The translations under genes and the position numbers were made by a program. 64,000 nucleotides of DNA from Dehalobacterium formicoaceticum (GTDB lineage Bacteria > Bacillota > Dehalobacteriia > Dehalobacteriales > Dehalobacteriaceae), in assembly GCF_002224645.1 (NCBI RefSeq), contig NZ_CP022121.1:1618501-1682500 (forward strand), in the 5' to 3' direction. Below are positions 27,029 to 35,960 of this stretch, in pieces (position 1 is the first letter of the stretch; each line of letters starts with the position of its first letter). Under the pieces are notes generated by a model. It saw nothing but the letters and a program-made list of their open reading frames with translations. It did no database searches and had not been told where the DNA came from.

Positions 27029-27808
27029 ATGATGCAATTAACAATAGACGGTCAGGTGCTCGATGCAAAGGAGGACATGACCATCCTGGAACTGGCAAAT
27101 CGGCAGGGTATCTATATTCCCCAGCTTTGTTACCATCCCGCCTTAAGTAATTTTGGGGCCTGCCGCATCTGTATCGTTGAGATTGAAAAAGACGGAAAAA
27201 CCAAGATAGAGGCAGCCTGTACCTATCCGGCAGAGGAAGGTGTGGTGGTACGCACCAATTCTCCACGGCTTCAAGATCTGCGTAAGACTATCCTGGAGCT
27301 GCTCATTGCCAGATGTCCGGAAGTAATGGTTTTAAAGGATATCGCCCGTAAGCTGGGCATCAAACCAGGAGGGATGCCGGTCATGGATCAGGACAAAAAA
27401 CGGTGTATTCTTTGCGGCAAATGTGTCCGGGTATGCAAAGAAGTGATCAGGAAAAGCGCCGTCAGCTTTGTCTACCGGGGGAATGAACGTAAAGTTTCCG
27501 CCCCTTTCGACATGCAGTCGGAGGATTGCATCGGCTGTACATCATGCAGCTTTATTTGTCCTGCCTGGGCCATAAAGGTAGAGACGCACAAGGATCAAAA
27601 ATATCTGGTGCCCTGGAAAACTGCCGTTGACCTGGCTCATTGTACCGAGTGCGGGGTTTCCTATATTCCTCAGAAGGTAAAATCTTATTTAATGAAAGGA
27701 AAGCCGGGTATTCCGGAGGATTACCAGACCCTTTGTCCTGATTGCCGCCGCAAACATACGGGGGAGCGTGTGCTCAGGAAGGGGCAAAACTTTTGGAGGC
27801 ATCTTTGA
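27029..27808 (+). CDS. NuoG/HydA N-terminal-like Fe-S subunit without catalytic domain
   Basis: 259 residues. N-terminal plant-type [2Fe-2S] domain (CYHPALSNFGACRICI then C about 14 residues on), followed by two 4Fe-4S motifs, CILCGKCVRVC and CIGCTSCSFICP. It stops where HydA would begin its H-cluster domain or NuoG its molybdopterin-like part. Instead it has a tail with two CxxC pairs (CTECG, CPDCRR) that looks like a zinc ribbon. It probably bridges the flavin subunit and the ferredoxin carrier. ATG at 27029 or 27032 (AGGTGA upstream). Confidence 0.85.
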   Translation: MMQLTIDGQVLDAKEDMTILELANRQGIYIPQLCYHPALSNFGACRICIVEIEKDGKTKIEAACTYPAEEGVVVRTNSPRLQDLRKTILELLIARCPEVMVLKDIARKLGIKPGGMPVMDQDKKRCILCGKCVRVCKEVIRKSAVSFVYRGNERKVSAPFDMQSEDCIGCTSCSFICPAWAIKVETHKDQKYLVPWKTAVDLAHCTECGVSYIPQKVKSYLMKGKPGIPEDYQTLCPDCRRKHTGERVLRKGQNFWRHL

Positions 27809-27909
27809 TCTTTAAAAAATAGGAAAGCAGCAGATTGCAAATAGAAACTTGCAAGGGAAAAATCAAGATCCAAATAGTTCGCAATCAAAGGAATAAAGGG
27901 GGAGAAACC

Positions 27910-29820
27910 GTGGATATTGATAGATTAAATCAAAGAAGTACGGACCCGGCGGTTCAGGAGATGATTCAAAAGGCAGAAAAGGATGGGATTGAAACGGTTT
28001 GGGATCGTTTTGAAAGTCAAGAACCTCAGTGCGGTTTTGGTAATCTGGGTTTGTGCTGCCGCCATTGTCTCCAGGGGCCATGCCGCATTAATCCCTTTGG
28101 TGAGGAACCTAAGGCCGGTATTTGCGGAGCGACCGCAGATACCATGGTGGCCCGGGGTCTCGACCGGGCCATTGCTGCCGGCACTGCCGCCCACTCCGGT
28201 CATGCCAAGCATCTGGCCCATACCTTAAAGAAAATGGCTAAAGGAGAGGTCAAGGATTACCGCATTAAAGATGAGGGAAAACTTCTTGGTGTAGCCCAGA
28301 GAATGGGCATTGAAACAAAGGAACGGCCAGCTCAGGAGATCGCTTTGGACTTAGCAGAAGCAGCTTTGGCAGATTTCCATGAAAAGGATACCCCGGTGAT
28401 GTGGGCGGCCACGACGGTAACAGAAAAAAGGGTACAGGTGCTGAAAGACCTGGATCTGGTACCTAAGGGGATTGATCATGAGATTTCGGAGATTATGCAC
28501 CGTACCCTTTATGGCGTGGATGCGGATCCCTTGAATCTTCTTATGGGCGGTATAAGATGCGCCGTGGCGGATTTGGCCGGCAGTTATATGGGCACGGATT
28601 TGTCGGATATCCTGTTTGGCACGCCCACACCGGTGGTTACAGAGGCAAATCTGGGTACTATCAAAGAGGATCAGGTAAATATTGCCGTCCACGGACATAA
28701 TCCGGTGCTGTCGGATATTTTAGTGACTGTTGCCCGGGAAATGGCAGATGAGGCCGGGGCAGCTGGGGCCAAAGGAGTCAATCTGGTGGGTATTTGCTGT
28801 ACGGGGAATGAAATCATGATGCGTCACGGTATCCCTTCCTGTACGCATTCCGTCAGTTCGGAAATGGCGCTGATTACCGGTGCGGTGGATGCCATGGTGG
28901 TTGATTATCAATGTATTATGCCATCACTAGCAACAGTGGCGGAATGTATGGGCACAACTTTGATCACTACCATGGATATTTGTAAAATTCCCGGAGCCAC
29001 GCATCTGGAGTTCAAAGAGGAAACGGCGGCAGAGAATGCCCGGGAAGTCATTCGCATCGGCATAAAGAATTTTCAGCGCCGTCAAGGGAAAAAGACCAGT
29101 ATTCCCACAAAAAAAGAAACGGTGGCGGCTGGTTTCTCCACCGAAGCCATTATTGGTGCTCTGGCTAAATTAGACGGGGAAAATCCTTTAAAACCTTTGG
29201 TAGACAATATTGTCTCCGGCAATATCAGAGGGGTATGTTTGTTTGCCGGATGTAATAATGCCAAGGTGCCTCAGGATCATAATTTTATTACTATCGCCAA
29301 AAGAATGCTCAGGGAAAATGTTTTGGTGCTGGCCACAGGTTGCGGTGCCGGAGCCTTAATGCGCCATGGTTTTATGGATCCGGCCAATGTGGACCAGCTT
29401 TGCGGCGACAAAATTAAAGGGGTGCTGACCGCGATTGGTGAGGCCAATGGCTTGGGCGGTCCTTTGCCTCCCGTATTACACATGGGATCCTGTGTGGATA
29501 ATTCTCGCCCGGTTGCGGTGGCGGTAGCCGTGGCTAATTATCTGGGGGTAGATACAGATAAATTGCCCGTGGTGGCATCGGCTGCGGAAGCAGTTTCGGA
29601 AAAGGCCGTCTCCATTGGTTGTTATGCTGTGGCCGCAGGTCTGCCTACTCATGTAGGGGTGATGCTTCCGGTATTAGGCAGTCCCTTGGTGACCAAAGTG
29701 TTGACGGAGAAAATCGGGGATCTTACCGGCGGATATTTTATTGTTGATTTGGATCCTGAATCCGCCGCCGAGAAGTTACTGGCGGCCATTGACGAAAGGC
29801 GCATTGGTCTGGGAATCTAA
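27910..29820 (+). CDS. cooS: Anaerobic carbon-monoxide dehydrogenase catalytic subunit CooS
   Basis: 636 residues from GTG 27910 (AAAGGGGGAG upstream), the typical CooS length; the open frame back to 27835 is unsupported. Interconverts CO and CO2 at a Ni-Fe-S C-cluster. The N-terminal Cys set for the B and D clusters is seen in CGFGNLGLCCRHCLQGPC and GICGAT. C-cluster ligand regions include LFAGCNNAKVPQD, ATGCGAGAL, MGSCVDNSR and SIGCYAVAAG. No acetyl-CoA synthase genes are present here, so this looks like a stand-alone CODH tied to the polyferredoxin/Nuo-like genes upstream. Confidence 0.96.
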   Translation: MDIDRLNQRSTDPAVQEMIQKAEKDGIETVWDRFESQEPQCGFGNLGLCCRHCLQGPCRINPFGEEPKAGICGATADTMVARGLDRAIAAGTAAHSGHAKHLAHTLKKMAKGEVKDYRIKDEGKLLGVAQRMGIETKERPAQEIALDLAEAALADFHEKDTPVMWAATTVTEKRVQVLKDLDLVPKGIDHEISEIMHRTLYGVDADPLNLLMGGIRCAVADLAGSYMGTDLSDILFGTPTPVVTEANLGTIKEDQVNIAVHGHNPVLSDILVTVAREMADEAGAAGAKGVNLVGICCTGNEIMMRHGIPSCTHSVSSEMALITGAVDAMVVDYQCIMPSLATVAECMGTTLITTMDICKIPGATHLEFKEETAAENAREVIRIGIKNFQRRQGKKTSIPTKKETVAAGFSTEAIIGALAKLDGENPLKPLVDNIVSGNIRGVCLFAGCNNAKVPQDHNFITIAKRMLRENVLVLATGCGAGALMRHGFMDPANVDQLCGDKIKGVLTAIGEANGLGGPLPPVLHMGSCVDNSRPVAVAVAVANYLGVDTDKLPVVASAAEAVSEKAVSIGCYAVAAGLPTHVGVMLPVLGSPLVTKVLTEKIGDLTGGYFIVDLDPESAAEKLLAAIDERRIGLGI

Positions 29821-29842
29821 GGAGTTGTCCCTCTTTTTACTA

Positions 29843-29871
29843 TTTGCATCGGATTTCAATCATACTATAAT
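29843..29871 (+). promoter_or_regulatory. Probable promoter of the CGGC-domain gene
   Basis: TTTGCA, 17 bases, then TATAAT at 29866-29871, 60 bases before the next ATG. Confidence 0.5.
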
Positions 29872-29930
29872 AGAAACGTCGAAAAGGATGAACATCAAAA
29901 ATAATTAAAATCATTGATCTGAGGTGCAGC

Positions 29931-30293
29931 ATGAAAATTGGAATTTTAGTACGTGAGGAAACGATGCAAAAATGTACAGGCAAGGGCTGTTTAAGTGCTT
30001 TTCAGAAAAGAAAGGATTCCTTTGCCCGTTATGATGAGCCTTTGGAGCTTTTGGCTTTTACCCATGTGGGCGGAGAGTTGGAGCATAAAATAACAAGAAT
30101 GATTAATAATGAGATCTCGGTGGTACATTTATCTTCCTGTCTCAGAACTAAATCACCGGACTATGAGGCTTTGGCCGAGCGCTTGGCTGAGCATTTTGAT
30201 GTTGTTGGTTACACACATGGTTCAGCTGAGGGGAAGAAGAGAGAGACGATAATGCGCACAAAAAAACCTAAAGTGCAAACATCAGAAGGATAA
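29931..30293 (+). CDS. CGGC-domain protein
   Basis: 120 residues. Matches the small CGGC family: an N-terminal IGILVREETMQKCTGKGCL segment, TH.GGELE, and a central SSCLR. Conserved Cys (CTGKGC, SSC) suggest a metal- or thiol-binding role, but no function is established. The tail is basic. It has its own promoter after cooS. Confidence 0.75.
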   Translation: MKIGILVREETMQKCTGKGCLSAFQKRKDSFARYDEPLELLAFTHVGGELEHKITRMINNEISVVHLSSCLRTKSPDYEALAERLAEHFDVVGYTHGSAEGKKRETIMRTKKPKVQTSEG

Positions 30294-30409
30294 ATGCACC
30301 AGAATAAATGCTCTATTTGATGCCAAGAACTATGTTTATGCATGGAGGCCCAATCGCTGTTGTCATCTTGAGGGAGGAACGACCTGTTGGGTAGAAAGGG
30401 GGGAGTCTT

Positions 30410-31249
30410 GTGAAAACAATTGAATACCAAACCATTGTGGATGAGGTAGCCAGGCTCTGTCAGGAAGCGAATTTCTATTTAGGTGAGGATGTTTTAACTG
30501 CTTTTAAAAAAGGACTGGAGGAAGAAATATCACCTGCCGGCAAAGATGTATTAAACCAATTAATCCAGAATGCAAATATTGCCCGGACGGAACAAGTGCC
30601 CATGTGTCAGGACTGCGGTGTGGCCGTGGTGTTTGTAGAGTTAGGCCAGGATGTTAATATTACCGGCGGTTTTATTAATAATGCCATTACTGAAGGCGTG
30701 ATCAAGGGATATGGAGAAGGCTATTTAAGAAAATCCATCTGTGACCTTTTAAGCAGAAAAAATACCGGCAACAATGCTCCCGCCATTATTCACACGGAAA
30801 TGATTCCGGGGGAGGATTTAAAAATTACGGTGGCACCTAAAGGAGGCGGCAGTGAGAATATGAGCGGTATTGCCATGCTGCCTCCTTCCGCCGGAATCGA
30901 AGGGGCCAAGAGATTCGTCATTGAAAAAGTAAAGCAGGCAGGGCCTAATCCTTGTCCCCCGATTGTGGTAGGGGTGGGTATGGGCGGGAATTTTGAACTA
31001 TCTGCTCTTTTAGCGAAAAAGGCTTTATTAAGAACCCTTGGCGAACCCCATCCTTTTGCCGAGGTGGCCGAGATAGAACAAGACCTGCTGGCCAGGATTA
31101 ATAAGCTGGGCATCGGTCCTGCCGGCCTGGGCGGAAAGGTGACCGCTTTAGGCGTAGCTGTGGAGATGCACCCCTGCCACATTGCCAGTTTACCGGTAGC
31201 GGTAAACATCAACTGCCATGCTGCCCGGCATAAAAGTGTAATATTATAG
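30410..31249 (+). CDS. Fumarate hydratase class I, alpha subunit
   Basis: 279 residues from GTG 30410 (AAAGGGGGGAG upstream). Iron-sulfur dehydratase of the two-subunit FumA/TtdA type: QDCGVAVVF near residue 65, KGGGSENMS, and VGVGMGGNFE. The Cys ligands of the [4Fe-4S] cluster include CQDCG. Tartrate dehydratase is a close relative, but the malic enzyme gene two genes on favours fumarase. The beta-subunit gene follows after 12 bases. Confidence 0.9.
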   Translation: MKTIEYQTIVDEVARLCQEANFYLGEDVLTAFKKGLEEEISPAGKDVLNQLIQNANIARTEQVPMCQDCGVAVVFVELGQDVNITGGFINNAITEGVIKGYGEGYLRKSICDLLSRKNTGNNAPAIIHTEMIPGEDLKITVAPKGGGSENMSGIAMLPPSAGIEGAKRFVIEKVKQAGPNPCPPIVVGVGMGGNFELSALLAKKALLRTLGEPHPFAEVAEIEQDLLARINKLGIGPAGLGGKVTALGVAVEMHPCHIASLPVAVNINCHAARHKSVIL

Positions 31250-31261
31250 GGAGGGAAGCAG

Positions 31262-31819
31262 ATGACGACACATCATTTAACCACTCCCTTGACGGATGAC
31301 GATTTAAGCCGGTTGAAAATTGGGGATCTGGTTTATATGAACGGAGTGATTTACACCGGCAGAGATGCAGCTCATAAACGATTAGTCGATTTAATCAATC
31401 AAGGGCAGGAACTTCCGGTTGATTTGAAGGGCCAGGTGATTTATTATGTGGGACCGGCTCCGGCAAAACCGGGGCAGGTGATCGGTTCTGCCGGACCCAC
31501 TACCAGTTACCGGATGGATGCTTATGCTCCGGTATTGATGGAAAAAAAAGGCCTCAAAGGCATGATTGGTAAGGGACTTCGAAATAATGAGGTCAAAGAG
31601 GCAATTAAGAAATACCAGGCTGTTTATTTTGGCGCCACGGGAGGCGCCGGCGCCCTTTTGGCCAAATGCATTAAGTCCTCAGAGGTAATCGCATATCCGG
31701 AACTGGGACCGGAAGCGATCCGCAGACTGGAGGTGGAGAATCTACCCCTTACTGTGATCAATGATATTTATGGGGGAGATCTCTATGAGGAAGGCGTAAA
31801 AAAATACCGGGTTGAGTAA
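31262..31819 (+). CDS. Fumarate hydratase class I, beta subunit
   Basis: 185 residues, the usual size of the separate C-terminal (swivelling) subunit of class I fumarase. Motifs: YYVGPAPAKPGQVIGSAGPTT, GKG, FGATGGAGALLAKCI and YPELGPEAI. Works with the alpha subunit just upstream; ATG follows GGGAGGGAAGCAG. Confidence 0.92.
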   Translation: MTTHHLTTPLTDDDLSRLKIGDLVYMNGVIYTGRDAAHKRLVDLINQGQELPVDLKGQVIYYVGPAPAKPGQVIGSAGPTTSYRMDAYAPVLMEKKGLKGMIGKGLRNNEVKEAIKKYQAVYFGATGGAGALLAKCIKSSEVIAYPELGPEAIRRLEVENLPLTVINDIYGGDLYEEGVKKYRVE

Positions 31820-31891
31820 AAGCGGGGGTATTGTTGTATATTAATCAAAAATAATAAAATCATAATCAGAGCATAAGGAAGGGGAAGTTCC

Positions 31892-33124
31892 ATGGATATT
31901 TTTCAGGAATCCTTGCAGTTTCATGAAGAGAAAAGAGGCAAGATTGAAGTAGCTCCCTTGGTACCGGTGTCCAATGAAAAAGAACTGAGTCTGGCCTATA
32001 CCCCTGGAGTCTCAGAACCCTGCATGGTAATCAGCAAGGATGTAAAAGCCGTTAACAAATATACCCGCCGCTGGAATCTGGTAGCGATCGTATCCGATGG
32101 CTCTGCTGTTTTGGGCTTGGGGGATATCGGTCCCGAAGCCGGTCTCCCTGTTATGGAAGGAAAAGCTCTTTTATTTAAGGCCTTCGGTGGAGTTGATGCT
32201 TTTCCCCTTTGTATTAATACCAAAGATGTAAACGAGATTGTGGAATTTATCAAACGCCTGGAGCCTACCTTTGCCGGGATTAATTTAGAGGATATCTCCG
32301 CACCCCGGTGTTTTGAGATCGAGGAGCGTTTAAAGAAAGAAACGAAAATGGCGATTTTTCATGATGACCAGCATGGTACCGCTATTGTTACCATGGCAGG
32401 TTTGATTAATGCCTTAAAAATTGTCAATAAAAAAATTGAAGCAATCAAAGTCATCACCTGCGGTGCGGGAGCAGCCGGAATTGCTGTCATTAAGCTTCTC
32501 ATGAATATGGGGGTTAAAAACGTCATTATGTGTGATCGGCGGGGTGCGATTTATGAGGGACGTCAAGATGACATGAACCCGATCAAAGAGGAAATTGCCC
32601 GTATCACCAATCGGGATATGATCAAAGGCTCATTGGCGGATGCATTTGTCGGAGCGGATGTTTTCATCGGCGTTTCCGGGCCTGGTCTCGTTACCAAAGA
32701 AATGATTGCTTCCATGAATCCGGGAGCCATTGTCATGGCCATGGCCAATCCCACACCGGAAATCATGCCGGATGAAGCCAAGGAAGCGGGAGCGGCCATT
32801 GTGTGCACCGGTCGGTCGGACTATCCCAACCAGGTGAATAATGTCCTGGCTTTTCCCGGTTTATTCCGGGGGGCATTCGATGTGGAGGCTTCCGAAATTA
32901 ATGAAGCGATGAAGATTGCGGCAGCTTATGCCATTGCCTCCCAAATCTCTCCGGAAGAATTATCACCGGAATATGTCATTCCCAAAGTTTTTAATCCCCA
33001 TGTGGGGCCTGCCGTGGCCAAAGCTGTGGCAAAAGCTGCCATGACAAGCGGAGTGGCGGGAAAACAGGTGGATCCGGAGTGGGTGGTAAAGCACTGTCAG
33101 GAAATGTGCACCATCGTAAAATAA
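31892..33124 (+). CDS. NAD(P)-dependent malic enzyme
   Basis: 410 residues, the short bacterial form. Converts malate to pyruvate and CO2 with NAD(P)H. Motifs: AYTPGVSEPC, GDIGPEAGLPVMEGKA, FHDDQHGTAIV (metal/malate site) and a dinucleotide site GAGAAGIAVIKLL near residue 195. With the fumarase genes it gives a route from fumarate to pyruvate. ATG follows AAGGAAGGGG. A hairpin terminator lies about 40 bases after the stop. Confidence 0.94.
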   Translation: MDIFQESLQFHEEKRGKIEVAPLVPVSNEKELSLAYTPGVSEPCMVISKDVKAVNKYTRRWNLVAIVSDGSAVLGLGDIGPEAGLPVMEGKALLFKAFGGVDAFPLCINTKDVNEIVEFIKRLEPTFAGINLEDISAPRCFEIEERLKKETKMAIFHDDQHGTAIVTMAGLINALKIVNKKIEAIKVITCGAGAAGIAVIKLLMNMGVKNVIMCDRRGAIYEGRQDDMNPIKEEIARITNRDMIKGSLADAFVGADVFIGVSGPGLVTKEMIASMNPGAIVMAMANPTPEIMPDEAKEAGAAIVCTGRSDYPNQVNNVLAFPGLFRGAFDVEASEINEAMKIAAAYAIASQISPEELSPEYVIPKVFNPHVGPAVAKAVAKAAMTSGVAGKQVDPEWVVKHCQEMCTIVK

Positions 33125-33162
33125 CCATCCCCTAATCGGTTACAGATGAGCTACTATTCAGC

Positions 33163-33207
33163 AAACACGCTGCGGTTCACTCAGGTGCGCCGGGCGTGTT
33201 TATTTTC
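33163..33207 (+). terminator. Terminator after malic enzyme
   Basis: Eight-base stem AAACACGC/GCGTGTTT with a 23-base loop followed by ATTTTC. Confidence 0.65.
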
Positions 33208-33250
33208 TTAAAGCCATGTATAAATAGCTTTAAGGTATACATGTCACTTG

Positions 33251-33544
33251 ATGGTTTTATTATTATTTATTTTTACATCTGTCTTGGGGATCCATCCCAT
33301 CGCCAGCGGTACGATCTTGATGACGGCCATTGATCCTGTTTCCAGTGGTTTATCCACCCTTAGTTTTGCCATGCTGATTCTGTGTGGCTGGGGTCTGGGT
33401 GTTTCTGTATCACCCGTTTCAGTAACCAATGTGATCACAGCCCATCGCCTGCACAGTGAAACCGGGGTGATCGGCACCATGTGGAATCTACCTTATGCAT
33501 TGGGGACAGCATTGATGGTAGCAGCCATATTAAGCATCCTTTAA
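33251..33544 (+). pseudogene. C-terminal remnant of a membrane permease
   Basis: 97 codons with three hydrophobic segments and no convincing ribosome site. The stretch LGIHPIASGTIL and the Gly/Ser-rich VSVSPVSVTNVIT look like the last part of a larger ion or organic-acid permease rather than a complete protein; a stop at 33221 blocks the frame upstream. Followed by a good terminator, as the end of a real gene would be. Family not identified. Confidence 0.5.
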
Positions 33545-33558
33545 AGAATAAAAAAAAG

Positions 33559-33585
33559 AGCCTGCATAAGCAGGTTCCTTTTTCC
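33559..33585 (+). terminator. Terminator after permease remnant
   Basis: Stem AGCCTGC/GCAGGTT (one G-T pair), loop ATAA, then CCTTTTT. Confidence 0.75.
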
Positions 33586-33607
33586 GTGTCAGTTGAGTTA
33601 ACGTTCT

Positions 33608-33745
33608 CTATCGGGAAAAACAAGTTAAGAACTTTACGAGTTCGCGTTTAGATCTATGAAGAAGGGATGTATACTTCTCTCCAGCATCCTGGGCTGAATA
33701 ATCAACCATCACCCAATTGTAGCACGCATAATCTTCAATTCTCAT
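33608..33745 (-). CDS. 45-residue hypothetical protein
   Basis: A minus-strand ATG eight bases after a perfect AAGGAGG opens a 45-codon frame, starting MRIEDYACYNWVMVDYSAQD and ending in LTCFSR. It has three aromatic-rich turns, two Cys and a basic C-terminal half, with no membrane segment. No family recognised. The ribosome site is as good as any in the window, which is the main reason to call it. Confidence 0.5.
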   Translation of the reverse strand: MRIEDYACYNWVMVDYSAQDAGEKYTSLLHRSKRELVKFLTCFSR

Positions 33746-34014
33746 GATAAAATCCTCCTTATGAAAGTTATATAAAAAAATGCTAATGAATATATAAAAT
33801 TTACCTTGATTACATTATAATTGATTACTCTGGGAATTGCAATATTTACATCATGTTTCAAATATTGTAGTTTGAAAGGCTAATGATAAGAAAAGACTAA
33901 TATACGTTTTTTTAAAATCGGAATATCGGCAGGGTGATTAGGGATGGAACTTTTCCGTCCCTTCATAGTATAATGAGACTGTTGTGAGTTACAAAAAAGC
34001 AAAATTTTTATTAT

Positions 34015-34710
34015 ATGCAGGTGAAAAAGGTGAAGCATTGTAATATTGAAGAATTTTCGGAGTTGTTTTCGGAACCTTCGGATATCATGTTTCGGGAACG
34101 CTATTTAAACTCAGCGATTTTATTGTTGTTGGTTTTTCGCTGCGGGGAATATCATTTTGTTTTTGAGAAAAGAAGTTCTCAGATCAGGCAGGGGGGCGAA
34201 GTATGTTTTCCCGGCGGTCGATTTGATTCGGCTCTTGACCGGAATTTTCAACAGACAGCAATAAGGGAAACCGCAGAGGAATTAGGCATTACAGATGATA
34301 AAATTCGGGTAATGGGTAAATTGGGTACGCTGATTACACCCCACAGTGTTTTAGTGGAAGGATTTTTGGGGTTGGCGGAGATTTCTTTTGAGGAGATCAT
34401 CACGGATCCCCAAGAGGTGGAATATGTATTTTCGGTGCCGGTTTCATTTTTCGAAAAACAGGTGCCGGAAGAGTATCTATTGGATATTACGATTAATCCT
34501 TCCCGCATTGATGACAATGGACAAAAGGAGATATTGTTTCCCGCAGAGGAGCTTCAGGTGCCCGGCAAATATCACGGACCCTGGCAAGGTCGTAAACATA
34601 AGGTCTTTGTGTATCGTTACCAGGGGGAGGTTATTTGGGGGATTACCGCTGCTTTTGTTTATGGTTTTATCCAAAAATGTCAAGCGCAAAAAAATGCAGA
34701 AAGGATCTAA
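34015..34710 (+). CDS. NUDIX hydrolase, CoA-pyrophosphatase type
   Basis: 231 residues from ATG 34015; GTG 34030 has a better ribosome site (AGGTG six bases upstream) and may be the true start. The NUDIX box lies about residues 63-88 (FPGGRFD...AIRETAEELGI). The preceding LLLVF.CGEYHFVFEKRSS fits the NudL/CoA-diphosphatase branch, which cleaves CoA to phosphopantetheine and 3',5'-ADP. The usual box Glu before the x7 spacer is not conserved. The MFS gene starts five bases after the stop. Confidence 0.85.
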   Translation: MQVKKVKHCNIEEFSELFSEPSDIMFRERYLNSAILLLLVFRCGEYHFVFEKRSSQIRQGGEVCFPGGRFDSALDRNFQQTAIRETAEELGITDDKIRVMGKLGTLITPHSVLVEGFLGLAEISFEEIITDPQEVEYVFSVPVSFFEKQVPEEYLLDITINPSRIDDNGQKEILFPAEELQVPGKYHGPWQGRKHKVFVYRYQGEVIWGITAAFVYGFIQKCQAQKNAERI

Positions 34711-34714
34711 GTAA

Positions 34715-35905
34715 GTGCAGTATAAAATTCTTTTTCTCTTATTTGCCGGCCATTTAATCACTGACGTGACCCAGGGAATGGTGCCGGCCTTGTTACCTCA
34801 CTTTATTGCAGAATACGGTTTGAACTATTCCGCAGCTGGGTTTTTAATTCTGGCTCTGACGATTTCCTCATCTATCGTGCAGCCTGTATTTGGCTATTTG
34901 GCAGATAAAAAGTCTCTTCCCTGGTTTGTGGCCTTAGGACCTCTGTTGGCGGGGATAGGCATTGCCATTGCCGGGTTGTTTCATCAATACTATATCATTG
35001 TAGCGGGAATTTTTATCTGCGGCCTAGGCGTGGCGGCTTTTCATCCGGAAGGAGCCCGCATCGCCGGTAAGGTGGCCGGAGAGAAAAAGGCTTCCGGCAT
35101 GAGTTTCTTTTCCGTGGGAGGGAATGCCGGTTTTGCTTTAGGCCCCATGGTCACCACGGGACTTATCTTACTCTTGGGTTTAAAAGGTATTTCTTTATAT
35201 TTGGTTCCGGCTGTGATCATGTCTTTGATTTTATTTCAAGCCGTAGGCAGATTATCCCGGTTTTCGCCTCAAGGAAATCAAAATGGGGAGGAGTTGCGGG
35301 CTGATCAGAATAAGCCTGATGAGGATGATGGACTTCATGACGCCTGGGGTGCTTTTGTTTTATTAACCTTGGCCATTATTTGCCGTTCCATCATTCATCA
35401 GGGGATGAATACCTTTCTTCCTTCCTATTGGATCGAGGTCTTTCATGCTTCTAAAGAAGGAGCCAGCCTTGCTTTAACCATTATGCTGGGTATGGGTGTA
35501 TTAGGCAATTTGGCAGGAGGCCGGCTGGGAGATCGTTTTGGTTATCAAAGGACTGTCTTGGTGGCTTTTTTACTGCTCATTCCCCAATTGTTTATTTTCT
35601 CAAATTTGACCAATGCTAGCGCAGCCACGATCTTATTAATGACCATTGGTTTTACCGTCTTTGTTTCCTTCAGTCCAATGATTGTCATGGGACAGTTATT
35701 TTTGCCCAAGAGGGCGGGCTTTGCCTCAGGGATCACAATCGGGTTAGCGGTCAGTGTCGGCGGTTTTGTTGCCCCCCTTTGGGGTAAACTGGCGGATTTC
35801 GCGGGGGTAGCGGCGGTCTTTCATTTTTTGCCTGTTTTTCCCGTTTTGGCGGTTATCTTGATGTATTTTGTACCTAAGCTGCTGGGACAACAGGCTGTGC
35901 AATAA
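34715..35905 (+). CDS. MFS exporter, fosmidomycin-resistance (Fsr) type
   Basis: 396 residues, twelve membrane helices. The N-terminal GHLITDVTQGMVPALLP and GVAAFHPEGARIAGKVAG motifs are characteristic of the Fsr subfamily, and an acidic loop (about residues 190-210) separates the two halves. Probably a drug/proton antiporter; the natural substrate is unknown. GTG start with AAAGGATC upstream, close behind the NUDIX gene. Confidence 0.85.
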   Translation: MQYKILFLLFAGHLITDVTQGMVPALLPHFIAEYGLNYSAAGFLILALTISSSIVQPVFGYLADKKSLPWFVALGPLLAGIGIAIAGLFHQYYIIVAGIFICGLGVAAFHPEGARIAGKVAGEKKASGMSFFSVGGNAGFALGPMVTTGLILLLGLKGISLYLVPAVIMSLILFQAVGRLSRFSPQGNQNGEELRADQNKPDEDDGLHDAWGAFVLLTLAIICRSIIHQGMNTFLPSYWIEVFHASKEGASLALTIMLGMGVLGNLAGGRLGDRFGYQRTVLVAFLLLIPQLFIFSNLTNASAATILLMTIGFTVFVSFSPMIVMGQLFLPKRAGFASGITIGLAVSVGGFVAPLWGKLADFAGVAAVFHFLPVFPVLAVILMYFVPKLLGQQAVQ

Positions 35906-35932
35906 TAAAAACTTATTCCTTTTACAAGTATG

Positions 35933-35960
35933 AATAAACCGCCTTTATAGGCGGTTTATT
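35933..35960. terminator. Bidirectional terminator between convergent genes
   Basis: Perfect 11-base stem AATAAACCGCC/GGCGGTTTATT with loop TTTATA. The TAA stop of the minus-strand radical SAM gene lies in the right arm. Confidence 0.85.

Noticed and set aside
30294-30409. Possible leader hairpin (CCCAA/TTGGG) before fumarase
   Set aside because: Long loop and weak stem; no riboswitch pattern recognised.
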